A stretch of 64,000 nucleotides of DNA from a bacterium (GTDB taxonomy: Bacteria > Patescibacteriota > Gracilibacteria > UBA4473): positions 1 through 64,000 of the forward strand of contig JAACPJ010000005.1 in NCBI GenBank assembly GCA_009995455.1, in the 5' to 3' direction. The notes beneath the pieces are model-generated. The model was not told where the DNA came from. It did not search any database and saw nothing but the letters and a program-made list of their open reading frames with translations. How positions within the stretch are numbered: position 1 is the first letter of the stretch; each line of letters begins with the position of its first letter. The translations under genes were made by a program, and so were the position numbers. Shown in pieces: positions 41,820 through 50,160 of this stretch.

Positions 41820-41913
41820 AGACTAAATACCGCTGAGTAGTACTTAAATCCGTATGCCCCATAATCTGCATAAGCTTAAATAAATTCCTGTAGTTCAAAC
41901 TGCGAATTTTCTT
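41806..41913 (-). pseudogene. Second C-terminal remnant of a tyrosine recombinase
   Basis: On the minus strand an open stretch reads RNLFKLMQIMGHTDLSTTQR followed by YLV and a stop at 41806-41808. This is the integrase box II (GHTDLSTTQRY with the catalytic Tyr) in opposite orientation to the left remnant. It overlaps the end of the ATPase gene and the stop of the SLH-CAP gene, and its N-terminal part is absent. Confidence 0.7.
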
Positions 41914-43187
41914 CACTCCCCTTGAAACAACACCACAATATAACTACCCCCCGGTTCTTGGGTCACTCCGACGCCGGCTTTAGTGAAGCGTGAATTGCTG
42001 ACATTGTTCCAATGCACGGCTGAATTTTTCCACCAACCAATCGCGGTTTGTGGGTCGCGCCGTCGCCACACAATGCTTTCGGCTACAAAGCCCGGAATAC
42101 TGGCCAGTTTGGCGCGTTCAAACGGGTCGTTCCCCAGTTTATCGGAGTGAGAATAAATAGCGTTGATTACTAAATGTTCAGCAAAGTTTTGCGCCACGTC
42201 TTGTAAATCAGCGTTGAATTGCATGCGGTCTTTGCCGTTGGCGACGCGTTCATCGTTGACGCCTTTTAAGACTAAATTTCCAATTCGATTTGCTTCTTCT
42301 CGGCTGAGGGTTTTATTGCTTTCATTGGCCGCGTATTTAGCGGCTTGCCATTGAGAATAAGAGCTAATGTAACCACCACTCACTTGTGGGCCTGGTGGAT
42401 TGGAGGCAACCACATACAACGGTGAAATCTCAAAATTACTGGCGTTTGGAGTGGGCGCCGGTTCAGCTGGAAAGGTGACGGTTGGTTTTTCAATAATGGG
42501 GGTAACCGCTTCTGGGGCGGGTAACGGCGTTGGGGTGACGTCTACAATTGGTTTTACTTGAGTTGGGGCATCAAAAGCGAGTTCGGTCACGCCTTCAACC
42601 GGTGGCGGAGATAGGGTGACGGCTGGGTATTGGCTAAATTGCTGAATAGCAAAAGCCATTTGTCCGCGGGTCAGCGCGCTCTCGGGGTCTTCATCGAAAA
42701 AAGTAAAAAAGGCGCGCTTTTTCTCTAAACCTTCATAGTAAGATAAATACCAAGGGGCGGCTTTTTTTACCGGATCATCAAAATAAAACTGGTATAAAAT
42801 TTTAGCGGCTTCAGCTTTATTAACCGTATTTTCAGCGCCAAAGCTGCCGTCGGCGTATCCATCAATTACTTCTCGGGTTTCGGCTACACAAACCGAAGGT
42901 CGGTACCAAACGGCGCTCGGGATATCACTAAAACAACTTTTGTCACTTTGCGCTTGGTAGTCCACTTGGCGCTGGTACTTAGTGGCCATTAAAATCTTAA
43001 TAAACTCTGCCCGGTTAATCCCTTGTTTGGGCCGGTAGGTGTTATCTTCATAGCCCTTTACGATACCGCGCTTGGCGAGTTCGTTAATGGCTGGGGCGTA
43101 AGGGCTTTTGCTAATATCGGTAAAATCTGCGGCTTGCACCACTGGCGCAAAGCTGAAAATTAAAATCAATAATAGGAAATTTCGCAT
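41913..43187 (-). CDS. Secreted SLH-domain protein with CAP (SCP/PR1) domain
   Basis: A 424-residue surface protein: signal peptide (1-19, ending VQA), S-layer homology repeats (about 20-195, FTDISKSPYAPAINELAKRG, NTYRPKQGINRAEFIK), a Pro/Thr/Val-rich linker (about 196-270) and a C-terminal CAP domain (about 295-424, LVLKGVNDERVANG, HSDKLGNDPFERAK, AVHWNNVSNSRFTKAGVGV). CAP domains occur in secreted proteins that bind lipids or act at surfaces. It shares the SLH-type anchoring theme with the protein at 13785. Confidence 0.9.
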   Translation of the reverse strand: MRNFLLLILIFSFAPVVQAADFTDISKSPYAPAINELAKRGIVKGYEDNTYRPKQGINRAEFIKILMATKYQRQVDYQAQSDKSCFSDIPSAVWYRPSVCVAETREVIDGYADGSFGAENTVNKAEAAKILYQFYFDDPVKKAAPWYLSYYEGLEKKRAFFTFFDEDPESALTRGQMAFAIQQFSQYPAVTLSPPPVEGVTELAFDAPTQVKPIVDVTPTPLPAPEAVTPIIEKPTVTFPAEPAPTPNASNFEISPLYVVASNPPGPQVSGGYISSYSQWQAAKYAANESNKTLSREEANRIGNLVLKGVNDERVANGKDRMQFNADLQDVAQNFAEHLVINAIYSHSDKLGNDPFERAKLASIPGFVAESIVWRRRDPQTAIGWWKNSAVHWNNVSNSRFTKAGVGVTQEPGGSYIVVLFQGE

Positions 43188-43269
43188 ACTTTCGTATTTA
43201 ACGTTTTAAACCGAAAATTGTGAACTTTTAAGATTTGACCAGATTTGTAATTAATTTAAAAAACTAATA

Positions 43270-43629
43270 ATGAAGAAGATTGAAATCGGAACTGAATTAC
43301 TTTTTCCACAAGCAAATACTTTAGCCTTTAGAGTTTTAAGAGTGATTGATTTGCCCGATGGGACTATAGAAGCTGATGCTTATCACATTCCTCATCAGTC
43401 TTCTGATCAAGAGATTTTTGATCATTTCGAACAAATTCGATCTTGTGGTTTTATGCGACAATATCAGGCAGTACAAACACAGCGTGTGGCTATGCCAGAG
43501 GTGTGGTATCAAATTAATTATATTATGTCGCTTAGTTTTCCGTCTCAAGTTGATGCAGCTGGAGCCGAGTGGATTCCTCCATATCCTCGATTTGATTGTG
43601 AACCTTTTATTGTGAAGCCACTTAATTGA
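43270..43629 (+). CDS. Hypothetical cytoplasmic protein
   Basis: A 119-residue protein I do not recognise. It has no signal or membrane segment, is mildly acidic, and contains IPHQSSDQEIFDHFEQIRS and a Trp/Pro-rich C terminus (EWIPPYPRFDCEPF). The ATG follows an AT-rich stretch without a Shine-Dalgarno site. It lies between the SLH-CAP gene (divergent) and tRNA-Leu. Coding status rests on ORF length only. Confidence 0.55.
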   Translation: MKKIEIGTELLFPQANTLAFRVLRVIDLPDGTIEADAYHIPHQSSDQEIFDHFEQIRSCGFMRQYQAVQTQRVAMPEVWYQINYIMSLSFPSQVDAAGAEWIPPYPRFDCEPFIVKPLN

Positions 43630-43677
43630 TGCGCTTGCGAGACCTCAAATTTTTAATAGGATTTGACCGCCTTCGAT

Positions 43678-43765
43678 GCACGAGTGGCGAAACGGTAGAC
43701 GCGCTAGCTTGAGGGGCTAGTGAGATTCATTTCTCGTGGAGGTTCAAATCCTCTCTCGTGCACCA
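43678..43765 (+). tRNA. tRNA-Leu (anticodon GAG), CCA encoded
   Basis: An 88-nt class II tRNA: acceptor GCACGAG/CTCGTGC, anticodon stem CTAGC/GCTAG with loop TTGAGGG, a long variable arm (about 43721-43739) as expected for Leu, T-arm AGG-TTCAAAT-CCT region, and encoded CCA. Confidence 0.95.
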
Positions 43766-43847
43766 CTTCATCGATGACTTCAAATCTTTCATTTAAAAAA
43801 AATTACAGATTTTTCGTAATCAATTCCTTTTTCAAAAAAACCTAAAA

Positions 43848-43871
43848 CTCCCGCCTTCGCGGGGCTTTTTT
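43848..43871 (+). terminator. Intrinsic terminator after tRNA-Leu
   Basis: CCCGC-CTTC-GCGGG (43850-43863) followed by GC and six T residues. It lies about 83 bp after the tRNA and upstream of the VirD4-like gene. Confidence 0.88.
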
Positions 43872-43957
43872 GAATACTATCTGAAATAGTTTTTATTCTG
43901 CTTTTAAACCACTAGACGTGCTGGTTTTTTTGCTTAAAATCTGGTAGAATAAAACCC

Positions 43958-46405
43958 ATGGCTAAAGCCCATCCAAAAACTATTTTACGCCTTGAAGTAC
44001 CGCGCGGAAGTGCGCGGGGTCCTTTGGCGTTTGAGCAGGTTTTGGCAACATTGCATGGCTTGCTGCTCAAACAAACTTCACAAACGGGGGATGAAAGTGT
44101 GAGTTTTGAAATCGCTCGTGTGAAAGGGAGGATTTATTTTTATATTGTGGTGCCAAGTCACTTGCGAACTTTAATCGCTTCGCAGATTTATTCCCAATAT
44201 CCAGGGGTAGAAATTAAAACCGTCCCAGAGTACTTCACCCAAAGCCTGGTGAAAGATAAACAAGTTTTTACCGCAACCTTGCGACCGCAAAATAATTGGG
44301 TTTTTCCGTTTAAAAGGTATCCGCAGTTTGAAGACAAACTCAACCAATTATTTGAAGACCCATTAGGGCCAATGACGTCTGGTTTATCACATTTAAACGT
44401 GGCTGATGATGCAGCGATATTACAATTTGTGGTCGCGCCTATTAACCGAAAATGGAATGAGATTGCGCAAAAAACGCTACGTCGATTTATGGGAGGTGGG
44501 GTGTGGAAATATGAATGGTTTAGAAATATGTACCAATGGGCGCGTTTGAGTCCTAACAAAAAAGAACGGCAAATACGGTCTCCGATTTGGATACTTTGTT
44601 TAGTATTGTTTGGCTGGAAAGGCGCGCCTACGTTAGACGGAAAATCTAATTCGGGTGACGAAGACGATTTGGATCGACAATCAAAATCATCTAGCCGGCA
44701 TGACCAAGAAACAACCTTTACGGCCGCTTATGACAAATTGATTCGTTTGAATTTTGCGGTTAATATTCGGGCGGTTTATATTCACTCTGATCCAGATGTG
44801 ATGCATGCTGAAGCCAAAATTCGTGAACTCGCCGGAAGTTTTCAGCAGTTTAGTTTAGCCGATAGCAATAGTATGGGGATTTCAACACTGGCGCGAGATC
44901 GTCAGTCAGAAGCCTTTAAAAATGTGTTGCACCGACGTCCAAATGATCCGTTTGCGCTGAGCCAAGAAGAATTAGCCACTATGTATCATTTGCCGACCGA
45001 AACGGTCACTACGCCCTCAATTCAGTGGGTTGATAGCCCAAAATTAGAACCGCCTTCACACCTGCCCGGTCCAGAAGAACCAGATATTACTTTGATGGGG
45101 CAAACCAACTTTAGAGGGCAAAATAATAAATATGGCATTAAGCTCGATGACCGTCGTCGTCATGTTTATGTGATTGGTAAAACGGGTATGGGAAAATCTA
45201 CCTTGCTGGAAAATATGATTCGAGCCGATATTGAAGCGGGTAAAGGGGTAGGGGTTATTGATCCGCATGGTGATCTCGCCGAAGCGGTGATGCGATTTAT
45301 CCCGAAACATCGAACCAATGATGTGATTGTGTTTGATCCGTCTGATCGAGGGTTTCCGATTGCCTTTAATATGCTGGAAGGAAAAAACGTGGAGCAACGG
45401 GCGGTGATTGCTTCTGGTTTGGTAGGCGTTTTCAAAAAGCTGTATGCCGAAAGTTGGGGGCCGCGGCTTGAGCATTTTTTACGAAATACAATTTTGGCTT
45501 TAATTGAAGCCCCTGATACAACGATTTTAGGGATTCCACGAATGCTGGTGGATAAAGATTATCGCGCTAAGATTTTACATTTTGTAGAGGACCCAATGGT
45601 GCGAAGCTTTTGGGAAACCGAGTTCAATGCTCTTCCGCCGGCAAAATTGGCAGAGGCCGTCGGGCCCATTCAAAATAAAGTGGGACAGTTTTTATCCACT
45701 TCAATTATTCGAAATATTGTTGGACAACCTAAATCCACACTCGATTTACGGTTTGCGATGGATAAAGGGAAAATAGTGATAATTAATTTATCAAAAGGAA
45801 AAATTGGGGAAGATAATTCAACTATGCTCGGGTCAATGTTGATTACTAAGTTTCAAATTGATGCGATGAGCCGCGCTGATACACCAGAAAAAGATCGCCG
45901 AGATTTCTCGCTTTATGTGGATGAATTTCAAAATTTTGCGACCGACAGTTTTGCGACTATTTTATCTGAGGCTCGTAAATATCGTTTAAGTCTGACAATG
46001 GCGAATCAATACATCGAACAAATGAGCGAGGAAGTTCGAGCGGCTGTGTTTGGAAATGTAGGGTCTTTGGTTTCTTTTCAAGTTGGGATAGATGACGCTA
46101 AAGTCTTATCAGAGCAGTTTGATGAAGAGTTAGTTTTGCCGGCTCATTTAGCTGGATTACCCAAATACAAAGTTTATAACCGAATTATGGTGGATGGGAT
46201 GACGACGCCTGTTTTTTCTGGCGACACTCTGCCACCACCTGAACTTGAAACCGATGAAGACCCAGAAGAACGCGCAAAGAAAATTGTGAATTTTTCACGG
46301 CAACGTTACGCCAAACCCCAAGCCGATGTAGAAGAAAAAATTAAGCGCTGGAGTCGCAGTGAACACGAGAAAAAAGGCAAAGAGAAAGGCGGTCATAAAT
46401 CTTAG
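43958..46405 (+). CDS. VirD4/TraG-like type IV secretion ATPase
   Basis: An 815-residue ATPase with an N-terminal domain of about 380 residues typical of CPR homologues, then the motor: Walker A GKTGMGKST (407-415), DPHGD (435-439), and Walker B LYVDEFQNF (Asp655-Glu656). The RKYRLSLTMANQYIEQM segment is the conserved post-Walker-B region of TraG/VirD4-type coupling proteins and HerA-like translocases. It probably moves DNA or protein through the envelope, perhaps with the VirB2-like pilins elsewhere in the window. TAGAAT lies 7 nt before the ATG, with a TGG extension. Confidence 0.88.
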   Translation: MAKAHPKTILRLEVPRGSARGPLAFEQVLATLHGLLLKQTSQTGDESVSFEIARVKGRIYFYIVVPSHLRTLIASQIYSQYPGVEIKTVPEYFTQSLVKDKQVFTATLRPQNNWVFPFKRYPQFEDKLNQLFEDPLGPMTSGLSHLNVADDAAILQFVVAPINRKWNEIAQKTLRRFMGGGVWKYEWFRNMYQWARLSPNKKERQIRSPIWILCLVLFGWKGAPTLDGKSNSGDEDDLDRQSKSSSRHDQETTFTAAYDKLIRLNFAVNIRAVYIHSDPDVMHAEAKIRELAGSFQQFSLADSNSMGISTLARDRQSEAFKNVLHRRPNDPFALSQEELATMYHLPTETVTTPSIQWVDSPKLEPPSHLPGPEEPDITLMGQTNFRGQNNKYGIKLDDRRRHVYVIGKTGMGKSTLLENMIRADIEAGKGVGVIDPHGDLAEAVMRFIPKHRTNDVIVFDPSDRGFPIAFNMLEGKNVEQRAVIASGLVGVFKKLYAESWGPRLEHFLRNTILALIEAPDTTILGIPRMLVDKDYRAKILHFVEDPMVRSFWETEFNALPPAKLAEAVGPIQNKVGQFLSTSIIRNIVGQPKSTLDLRFAMDKGKIVIINLSKGKIGEDNSTMLGSMLITKFQIDAMSRADTPEKDRRDFSLYVDEFQNFATDSFATILSEARKYRLSLTMANQYIEQMSEEVRAAVFGNVGSLVSFQVGIDDAKVLSEQFDEELVLPAHLAGLPKYKVYNRIMVDGMTTPVFSGDTLPPPELETDEDPEERAKKIVNFSRQRYAKPQADVEEKIKRWSRSEHEKKGKEKGGHKS

Positions 46406-46442
46406 ATTGACTTTATTATGATAAGTTTTAAAAATTGTTTAG

Positions 46443-47219
46443 ATGCTAGAACAATTTGAGGCTGCTTTAAGAGTGTCTGAATGGCCAAAAATCAAAACGC
46501 CTCCTCGGGTTTTAGATTTTTTAAAAGGAAATGAGGTAGATATTCCAGGCTTAGGGCCAGATAGAGAATCATTACAACGCCACTTTTCTCTGAACTTTTT
46601 ACAGCAAGATTTGCCTGATATTTTATTTAAAAGTCATATGTCTGCCGCAGGCAGAGGTTTAATTGTTTTTCGTGATCAAGTGAGTCTTCGCTCAAAGCGG
46701 GTCTTAAGTTTTTTAGATTGGCCAGAAGGTTGGAACCATCCGCACATAAATCCAATGGATGCGGGTGTTGAAAATGCGATAGAAGCCAATATAGATCTAG
46801 GACTATTAATTATGACTAATCTTTATACTCGCATGCTGCTGGCTTATAGTGATGCAAATAAAGAACCGAACTTTAAAGCCATCGAAACGGCTTGTTTAAA
46901 GGTGGCTCGAAAGGTTATGCAGCTAGCAGGAGAAAATGACACGGTGCGCGATATAGAGTCAATCTTAGGCTGTTTTGATGATCGTAATACGCCCGTATTT
47001 GAACTAAACGCGGCACAAAATATAGATGTCACTACTCAAACCAGGTGTCAGCTAATGAGTGTCATGAATCGTGATATGGAAATTATGAATTTATTAGCGC
47101 TTGAAAAATGCCCGGCTTTTTATCATGGGTTTATTAATCAATACACCAAAACTATGACCCAGGTTGCCATAGAATCACAAACTACAGACAGCGTTGGGGT
47201 TTTACCGCAAAGCGTTTAA
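46443..47219 (+). CDS. Hypothetical protein downstream of VirD4-like ATPase
   Basis: A 258-residue protein, no recognised family, no signal peptide or membrane helix. It is mostly helical with several cysteines (CLKVARKV, GCFDDRN, KCPAFYHGF). It follows the VirD4-like gene by 37 bp on the same strand and may share its transcript. Its last 18 bp overlap the convergent gene. Confidence 0.6.
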   Translation: MLEQFEAALRVSEWPKIKTPPRVLDFLKGNEVDIPGLGPDRESLQRHFSLNFLQQDLPDILFKSHMSAAGRGLIVFRDQVSLRSKRVLSFLDWPEGWNHPHINPMDAGVENAIEANIDLGLLIMTNLYTRMLLAYSDANKEPNFKAIETACLKVARKVMQLAGENDTVRDIESILGCFDDRNTPVFELNAAQNIDVTTQTRCQLMSVMNRDMEIMNLLALEKCPAFYHGFINQYTKTMTQVAIESQTTDSVGVLPQSV

Positions 47220-47588
47220 AGCGCGTTCAAATTCACGCCTGGCTTGGCTGGCCGTTTTTTCATAGACTTCAAAATTTGGTTCATGTGCCGCTAAATTTCT
47301 GGTGCGATGGAGTTTCCAAATAATTTTTTCATTCGGAAGCCTTTTAACAACTTTTTTTATTAAAGTCGCTCCGTTGGTGCGACTGGCTGGGTACATGCTT
47401 TGTAAGGCCGAAATAAAAGCTTTGTGGGCATCCATTAATCCATGGTTGGGGTCCAAGTTTTTAGTTTTACTGATGTTTTCTTTAGCCCTGAAAAAATTGT
47501 TTTTACTGAGTTTTGGCACTCGGCTGAGTTTCCAAACAATAAATCCTAAAGCGATTGCTACTACGGGTGAGAGCCAAATAAATTCCAT
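47202..47588 (-). CDS. Membrane-anchored hypothetical protein
   Basis: A 128-residue protein with an N-terminal helix (about 5-20) and a basic helical cytoplasmic domain. The segment LHRTRNLAAHEPNFEVYEKT looks like the conserved patch of DUF4145/HEPN-like helical domains (R-N-x-x-A-H), but the match is weak. TATGCT lies 6 nt before the ATG, implying a leaderless transcript. Confidence 0.6.
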   Translation of the reverse strand: MEFIWLSPVVAIALGFIVWKLSRVPKLSKNNFFRAKENISKTKNLDPNHGLMDAHKAFISALQSMYPASRTNGATLIKKVVKRLPNEKIIWKLHRTRNLAAHEPNFEVYEKTASQARREFERALNALR

Positions 47589-47643
47589 AGCCCTAGCATA
47601 CCGATAGTCACTAAAATGTCGACGAACAGAACCACGGTAAGGC

Positions 47644-48639
47644 TTAAGGCGTGTTTGGTTGCCGTATTGGTCTACGCATCATTTGTCTTTCTCCATCTAG
47701 GATTGGTGGGCGATTTTCCAGCATTCTATCTCTCACTTTGCCTCGCTCACCATTAGTCGTTTGGGACTCAATCTCATTTTTAATTTTAGTTCTTAACTCT
47801 GGGCTTGGTCTCTCGCCAGCATTTTTTGCTGCTTCTAATTGGGCGCGAGTCTCGGGGCTTAATCTAGATTCGACTTGGGCCCTTAGTTCAGGTCTTTCTC
47901 GAAAGCGATCTTCAATTCGTTTTTGAATATGCTCTTGTATTAGGGCGCGCTCAAATTGCTCTGGTTCAAAGTGTTTATCATCTTTAGCCTGGCCTTTCAT
48001 TTTCATAATTTGTCCGACTTCTGGAGCGGTTTTCATCGGAGTATTTTCACCAAATGGCACTTCCCAACTTTTTCCATAGGGTCCTTCAAGAGTCATCAAC
48101 TGATTTTCTTCATCTACCGAAATAACTCTTCCTGAAAGTCGGCCTTTTTCACTCGGATTCCCCCAAAATTTTTGGTGTTTTTCTCGCATCCCTTCATAAA
48201 ATGAAACTTTTTCTTCTAACGTTTCTTCAATAACTTCAGCCCCCCCAGCGGCATAAAGCCCGGTTCCTAGCACTACACTGGCTAAAACATTACTGCCTAC
48301 CAAGGTTAAAAGCGCAATTCGGTAGCCACGTTTAGTGTGCTTAAGTCCCACTATTCCGACGCCAACAGCAATCCCAATAAATAACATCCAGAGTAGTGGT
48401 AAAAGGGTTAACCATTGTTCTAGTAGTTCTTCGGTTTCTACAAATTGTCCAATAGCAAAATCGGTGTTAAAGCTGGCGTATAAAACAATTGCAAAACTGA
48501 TAGCTCCTAAAATTATAGCTGCAGCAAATAGCCCCCAAAACAAAATGTTTTTGGCATAAAAATAATATTTAGATCGAGGTTCGATATGCTCCTCTTTAAT
48601 CTTTTTTAAGATATCGTCAGCCAATTTAGATGGATTCAT
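47644..48639 (-). CDS. Probable anti-sigma factor, membrane protein
   Basis: A 331-residue protein: cytoplasmic N terminus (1-28), three transmembrane helices (about 29-55, 74-96, 106-132), then a highly charged region of about 200 residues rich in Arg, Glu and Gln (IQKRIEDRFRERPELRAQVE). A beta-type stretch GRVISVDEENQLMTLEGPYGK resembles domains found in anti-sigma partners. It begins 2 bp after the stop of the ECF sigma gene, so it is most likely its membrane-bound regulator. Confidence 0.65.
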   Translation of the reverse strand: MNPSKLADDILKKIKEEHIEPRSKYYFYAKNILFWGLFAAAIILGAISFAIVLYASFNTDFAIGQFVETEELLEQWLTLLPLLWMLFIGIAVGVGIVGLKHTKRGYRIALLTLVGSNVLASVVLGTGLYAAGGAEVIEETLEEKVSFYEGMREKHQKFWGNPSEKGRLSGRVISVDEENQLMTLEGPYGKSWEVPFGENTPMKTAPEVGQIMKMKGQAKDDKHFEPEQFERALIQEHIQKRIEDRFRERPELRAQVESRLSPETRAQLEAAKNAGERPSPELRTKIKNEIESQTTNGERGKVRDRMLENRPPILDGERQMMRRPIRQPNTP

Positions 48640-48641
48640 TT

Positions 48642-49220
48642 TTAAGATGTAAATTGTCTTTGGTAACTCTCTTTAAACTGTGTTTTCGCCCGATTGAGTA
48701 AGGTGGCAATTGTGCCACCTGGTTTCATGAGAATGTCGCTCATTTCTTCGTAGCTTTTGTCTTCAATAAATCTTAAGATCAAGACTTCACGGTAATTTTC
48801 AGGTAAGGTTTTCAGAATAGTTTGCACTTCAACGGCAGTCATTTTTTGGTCAATTTCTTCAATGAAATTATTTTCATCGGGCAAATTTTCAAACAATTCT
48901 GGTTCAATGATAGATCGGTTTTCCTCGCCTCTGGATTTTGATTTTCTGAAGGCTGATATTGTTTCGTTGTGGGTGATTCGGTAAATCCAAGAGGAGAATT
49001 TTAAGGTTTCATCAAATCCATTTAGATTTTTCCAAGCTTTTACAAACACGTCTTGAAGTATTTCTTCGGCCTCTAGTTCAGAAAAATTAGAGATTCTTAA
49101 GATATAATATTTCAGCTTTTGTTCGTACCTTTCTACCAAAATGGCAAAGTGGGCTAAATCTTTTTGGGCCGCTTTTACAATAGCTTCGTCAGAGAGGTTT
49201 TTTTCAGAATGCATAGACAT
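48642..49220 (-). CDS. ECF-type RNA polymerase sigma factor
   Basis: A 192-residue ECF sigma factor with region 2 (ERYEQKLKYYILRISN, AEEILQDVFVKAWKNL, SSWIYRITHNETISAFRK) binding the -10 element and region 4 (LPENYREVLILRFIEDKSYE, LLNRAKTQFKE) binding the -35. Region 4 is joined by an acidic linker. Cotranscribed with the membrane protein downstream, the usual sigma/anti-sigma arrangement. Its target promoters are not evident in the window. Confidence 0.92.
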   Translation of the reverse strand: MSMHSEKNLSDEAIVKAAQKDLAHFAILVERYEQKLKYYILRISNFSELEAEEILQDVFVKAWKNLNGFDETLKFSSWIYRITHNETISAFRKSKSRGEENRSIIEPELFENLPDENNFIEEIDQKMTAVEVQTILKTLPENYREVLILRFIEDKSYEEMSDILMKPGGTIATLLNRAKTQFKESYQRQFTS

Positions 49221-49459
49221 GAGGAAATCTAGCAGAATTAATTAATGTTGCGAGCTTGAGGAAACTAGAAGCTTCCCCAATCGGAATTATAAACGGTTTT
49301 TGCTTTTGCAAAGAGCGGCGTATTGATTTGCGATTTCGAATGCCAGAATTTGAAGAGATTCATGATTTTTTGATAAGTTCATGAGTTTATACGCAGAGGG
49401 GCTGATTTTTATTTCACAAAAAATTTGAATTATGTATAAATTATTTTAATTTATGGTTT

Positions 49460-49927
49460 ATGGGATTGAAATTTTTAGGTTCTCTTGCCGCATTAGTCAC
49501 GCTAGAAGCTGGCTGTAGCCAAAATCTACCTGAACTTGAGGGTGGTTTTAGAACGCCAAACATTTCAAGCTTGCAGAGTTTGAGGATTCAAAGACAAGCC
49601 AATTTAACCCGAAAATGTGTCATACGGGTTTTGGGGCGAGACGAGGTTCAAACGATTGTTTTAATTGAAGGTGTCATGAATGGAGAAAGTTATTCGGCTA
49701 TGAGTAGTCATTTAGAGGCTTCTTATTTAGAAAATGCGACCCGAGAAAGTGTGTTCCTTCAGCTTACACAATCTGACCCTGGTTTAGGGATTGTCATCTA
49801 TAATATTTATTTACCACCAAACGAAATTGTGGGGGATCCAGGAGGCGATTTTAGAGTGATCGTGCCGCTGCCTCCGCAGGAATTAGAAATAATGAGGGAT
49901 AGAATTGAAACCCATTGTGCTCATTAA
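49460..49927 (+). CDS. Putative lipoprotein
   Basis: A 155-residue protein with a lipobox LEAGC (Cys19) after a hydrophobic lead, so it is probably lipid-anchored. The remainder contains TRKCVIRVLGRDEV and a C-terminal Cys (THCAH). No family recognised. TTCACA-N16-TATAAA lies upstream. A strong hairpin follows the stop codon. Confidence 0.6.
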   Translation: MGLKFLGSLAALVTLEAGCSQNLPELEGGFRTPNISSLQSLRIQRQANLTRKCVIRVLGRDEVQTIVLIEGVMNGESYSAMSSHLEASYLENATRESVFLQLTQSDPGLGIVIYNIYLPPNEIVGDPGGDFRVIVPLPPQELEIMRDRIETHCAH

Positions 49928-50050
49928 ACAAAAACCCGGAGAGCCGTAAGGCTTCCGGGTCTTCATCCCTCTTTATAACAGTTTCTGGGACAGCAATTTT
50001 TAGCCTCAGTTCTTGAGTCTGCAAAGCAAGACAGTTTAACCGAGGCATAA
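49927..50050 (-). ncRNA. Candidate structured small RNA with intrinsic terminator
   Basis: On the minus strand a 9-bp stem (GCCTCGGTT, 50038-50046, with AACTGAGGC, 50003-50011, one G-U) encloses an inner GTC-TGC hairpin (50017-50032). About 40 nt further a strong hairpin (ACCCGGA-AGCC/GGCT-TCCGGGT, 49934-49960) is followed by TTTTTGTTT, a classical terminator. No minus-strand gene lies between it and position 51084. The RNA would be about 115-125 nt. It does not match 6S, SRP, tmRNA or RNase P signatures I know. Confidence 0.45.
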
Positions 50051-50124
50051 GTTAATACGCATTGAACCAGATTTTGTTTCACCAGTGTCGTAACTTAGGC
50101 TACAAAAATGGCTAAACGAGTGGC

Positions 50125-50153
50125 TTGTAATTAAGACTTTTTTGCTCTATAAA
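50125..50153 (+). promoter_or_regulatory. Sigma70-type promoter, leaderless
   Basis: TTGTAA (50125-50130), 17-nt spacer, TATAAA (50148-50153), 7 nt, second ATG at 50161. The spacing argues for starting at the second of two adjacent ATG codons. Confidence 0.75.
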
Positions 50154-50160
50154 AAAGATG

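Noticed and set aside
41913-43187. SLH-CAP protein as part of the tRNA-fMet islet
   Set aside because: Its composition and SLH domains match the host surface proteins and it lies outside the integrase remnant, so it is treated as host sequence.
43678-43765. tRNA-Leu as a second integration site
   Set aside because: No copy of its 3' end or integrase fragment was seen in the following 300 bp.
49221-49459. Possible gene in the 239-bp gap before the lipoprotein
   Set aside because: No convincing ORF or conserved RNA; only a TTCACA-N16-TATAAA promoter near its right end was supported.
49851-50048. 65-codon minus-strand ORF over the lipoprotein end and the candidate small RNA
   Set aside because: It spans the GC-rich terminator hairpin and stems, has no recognisable protein features and overlaps a likely real gene.
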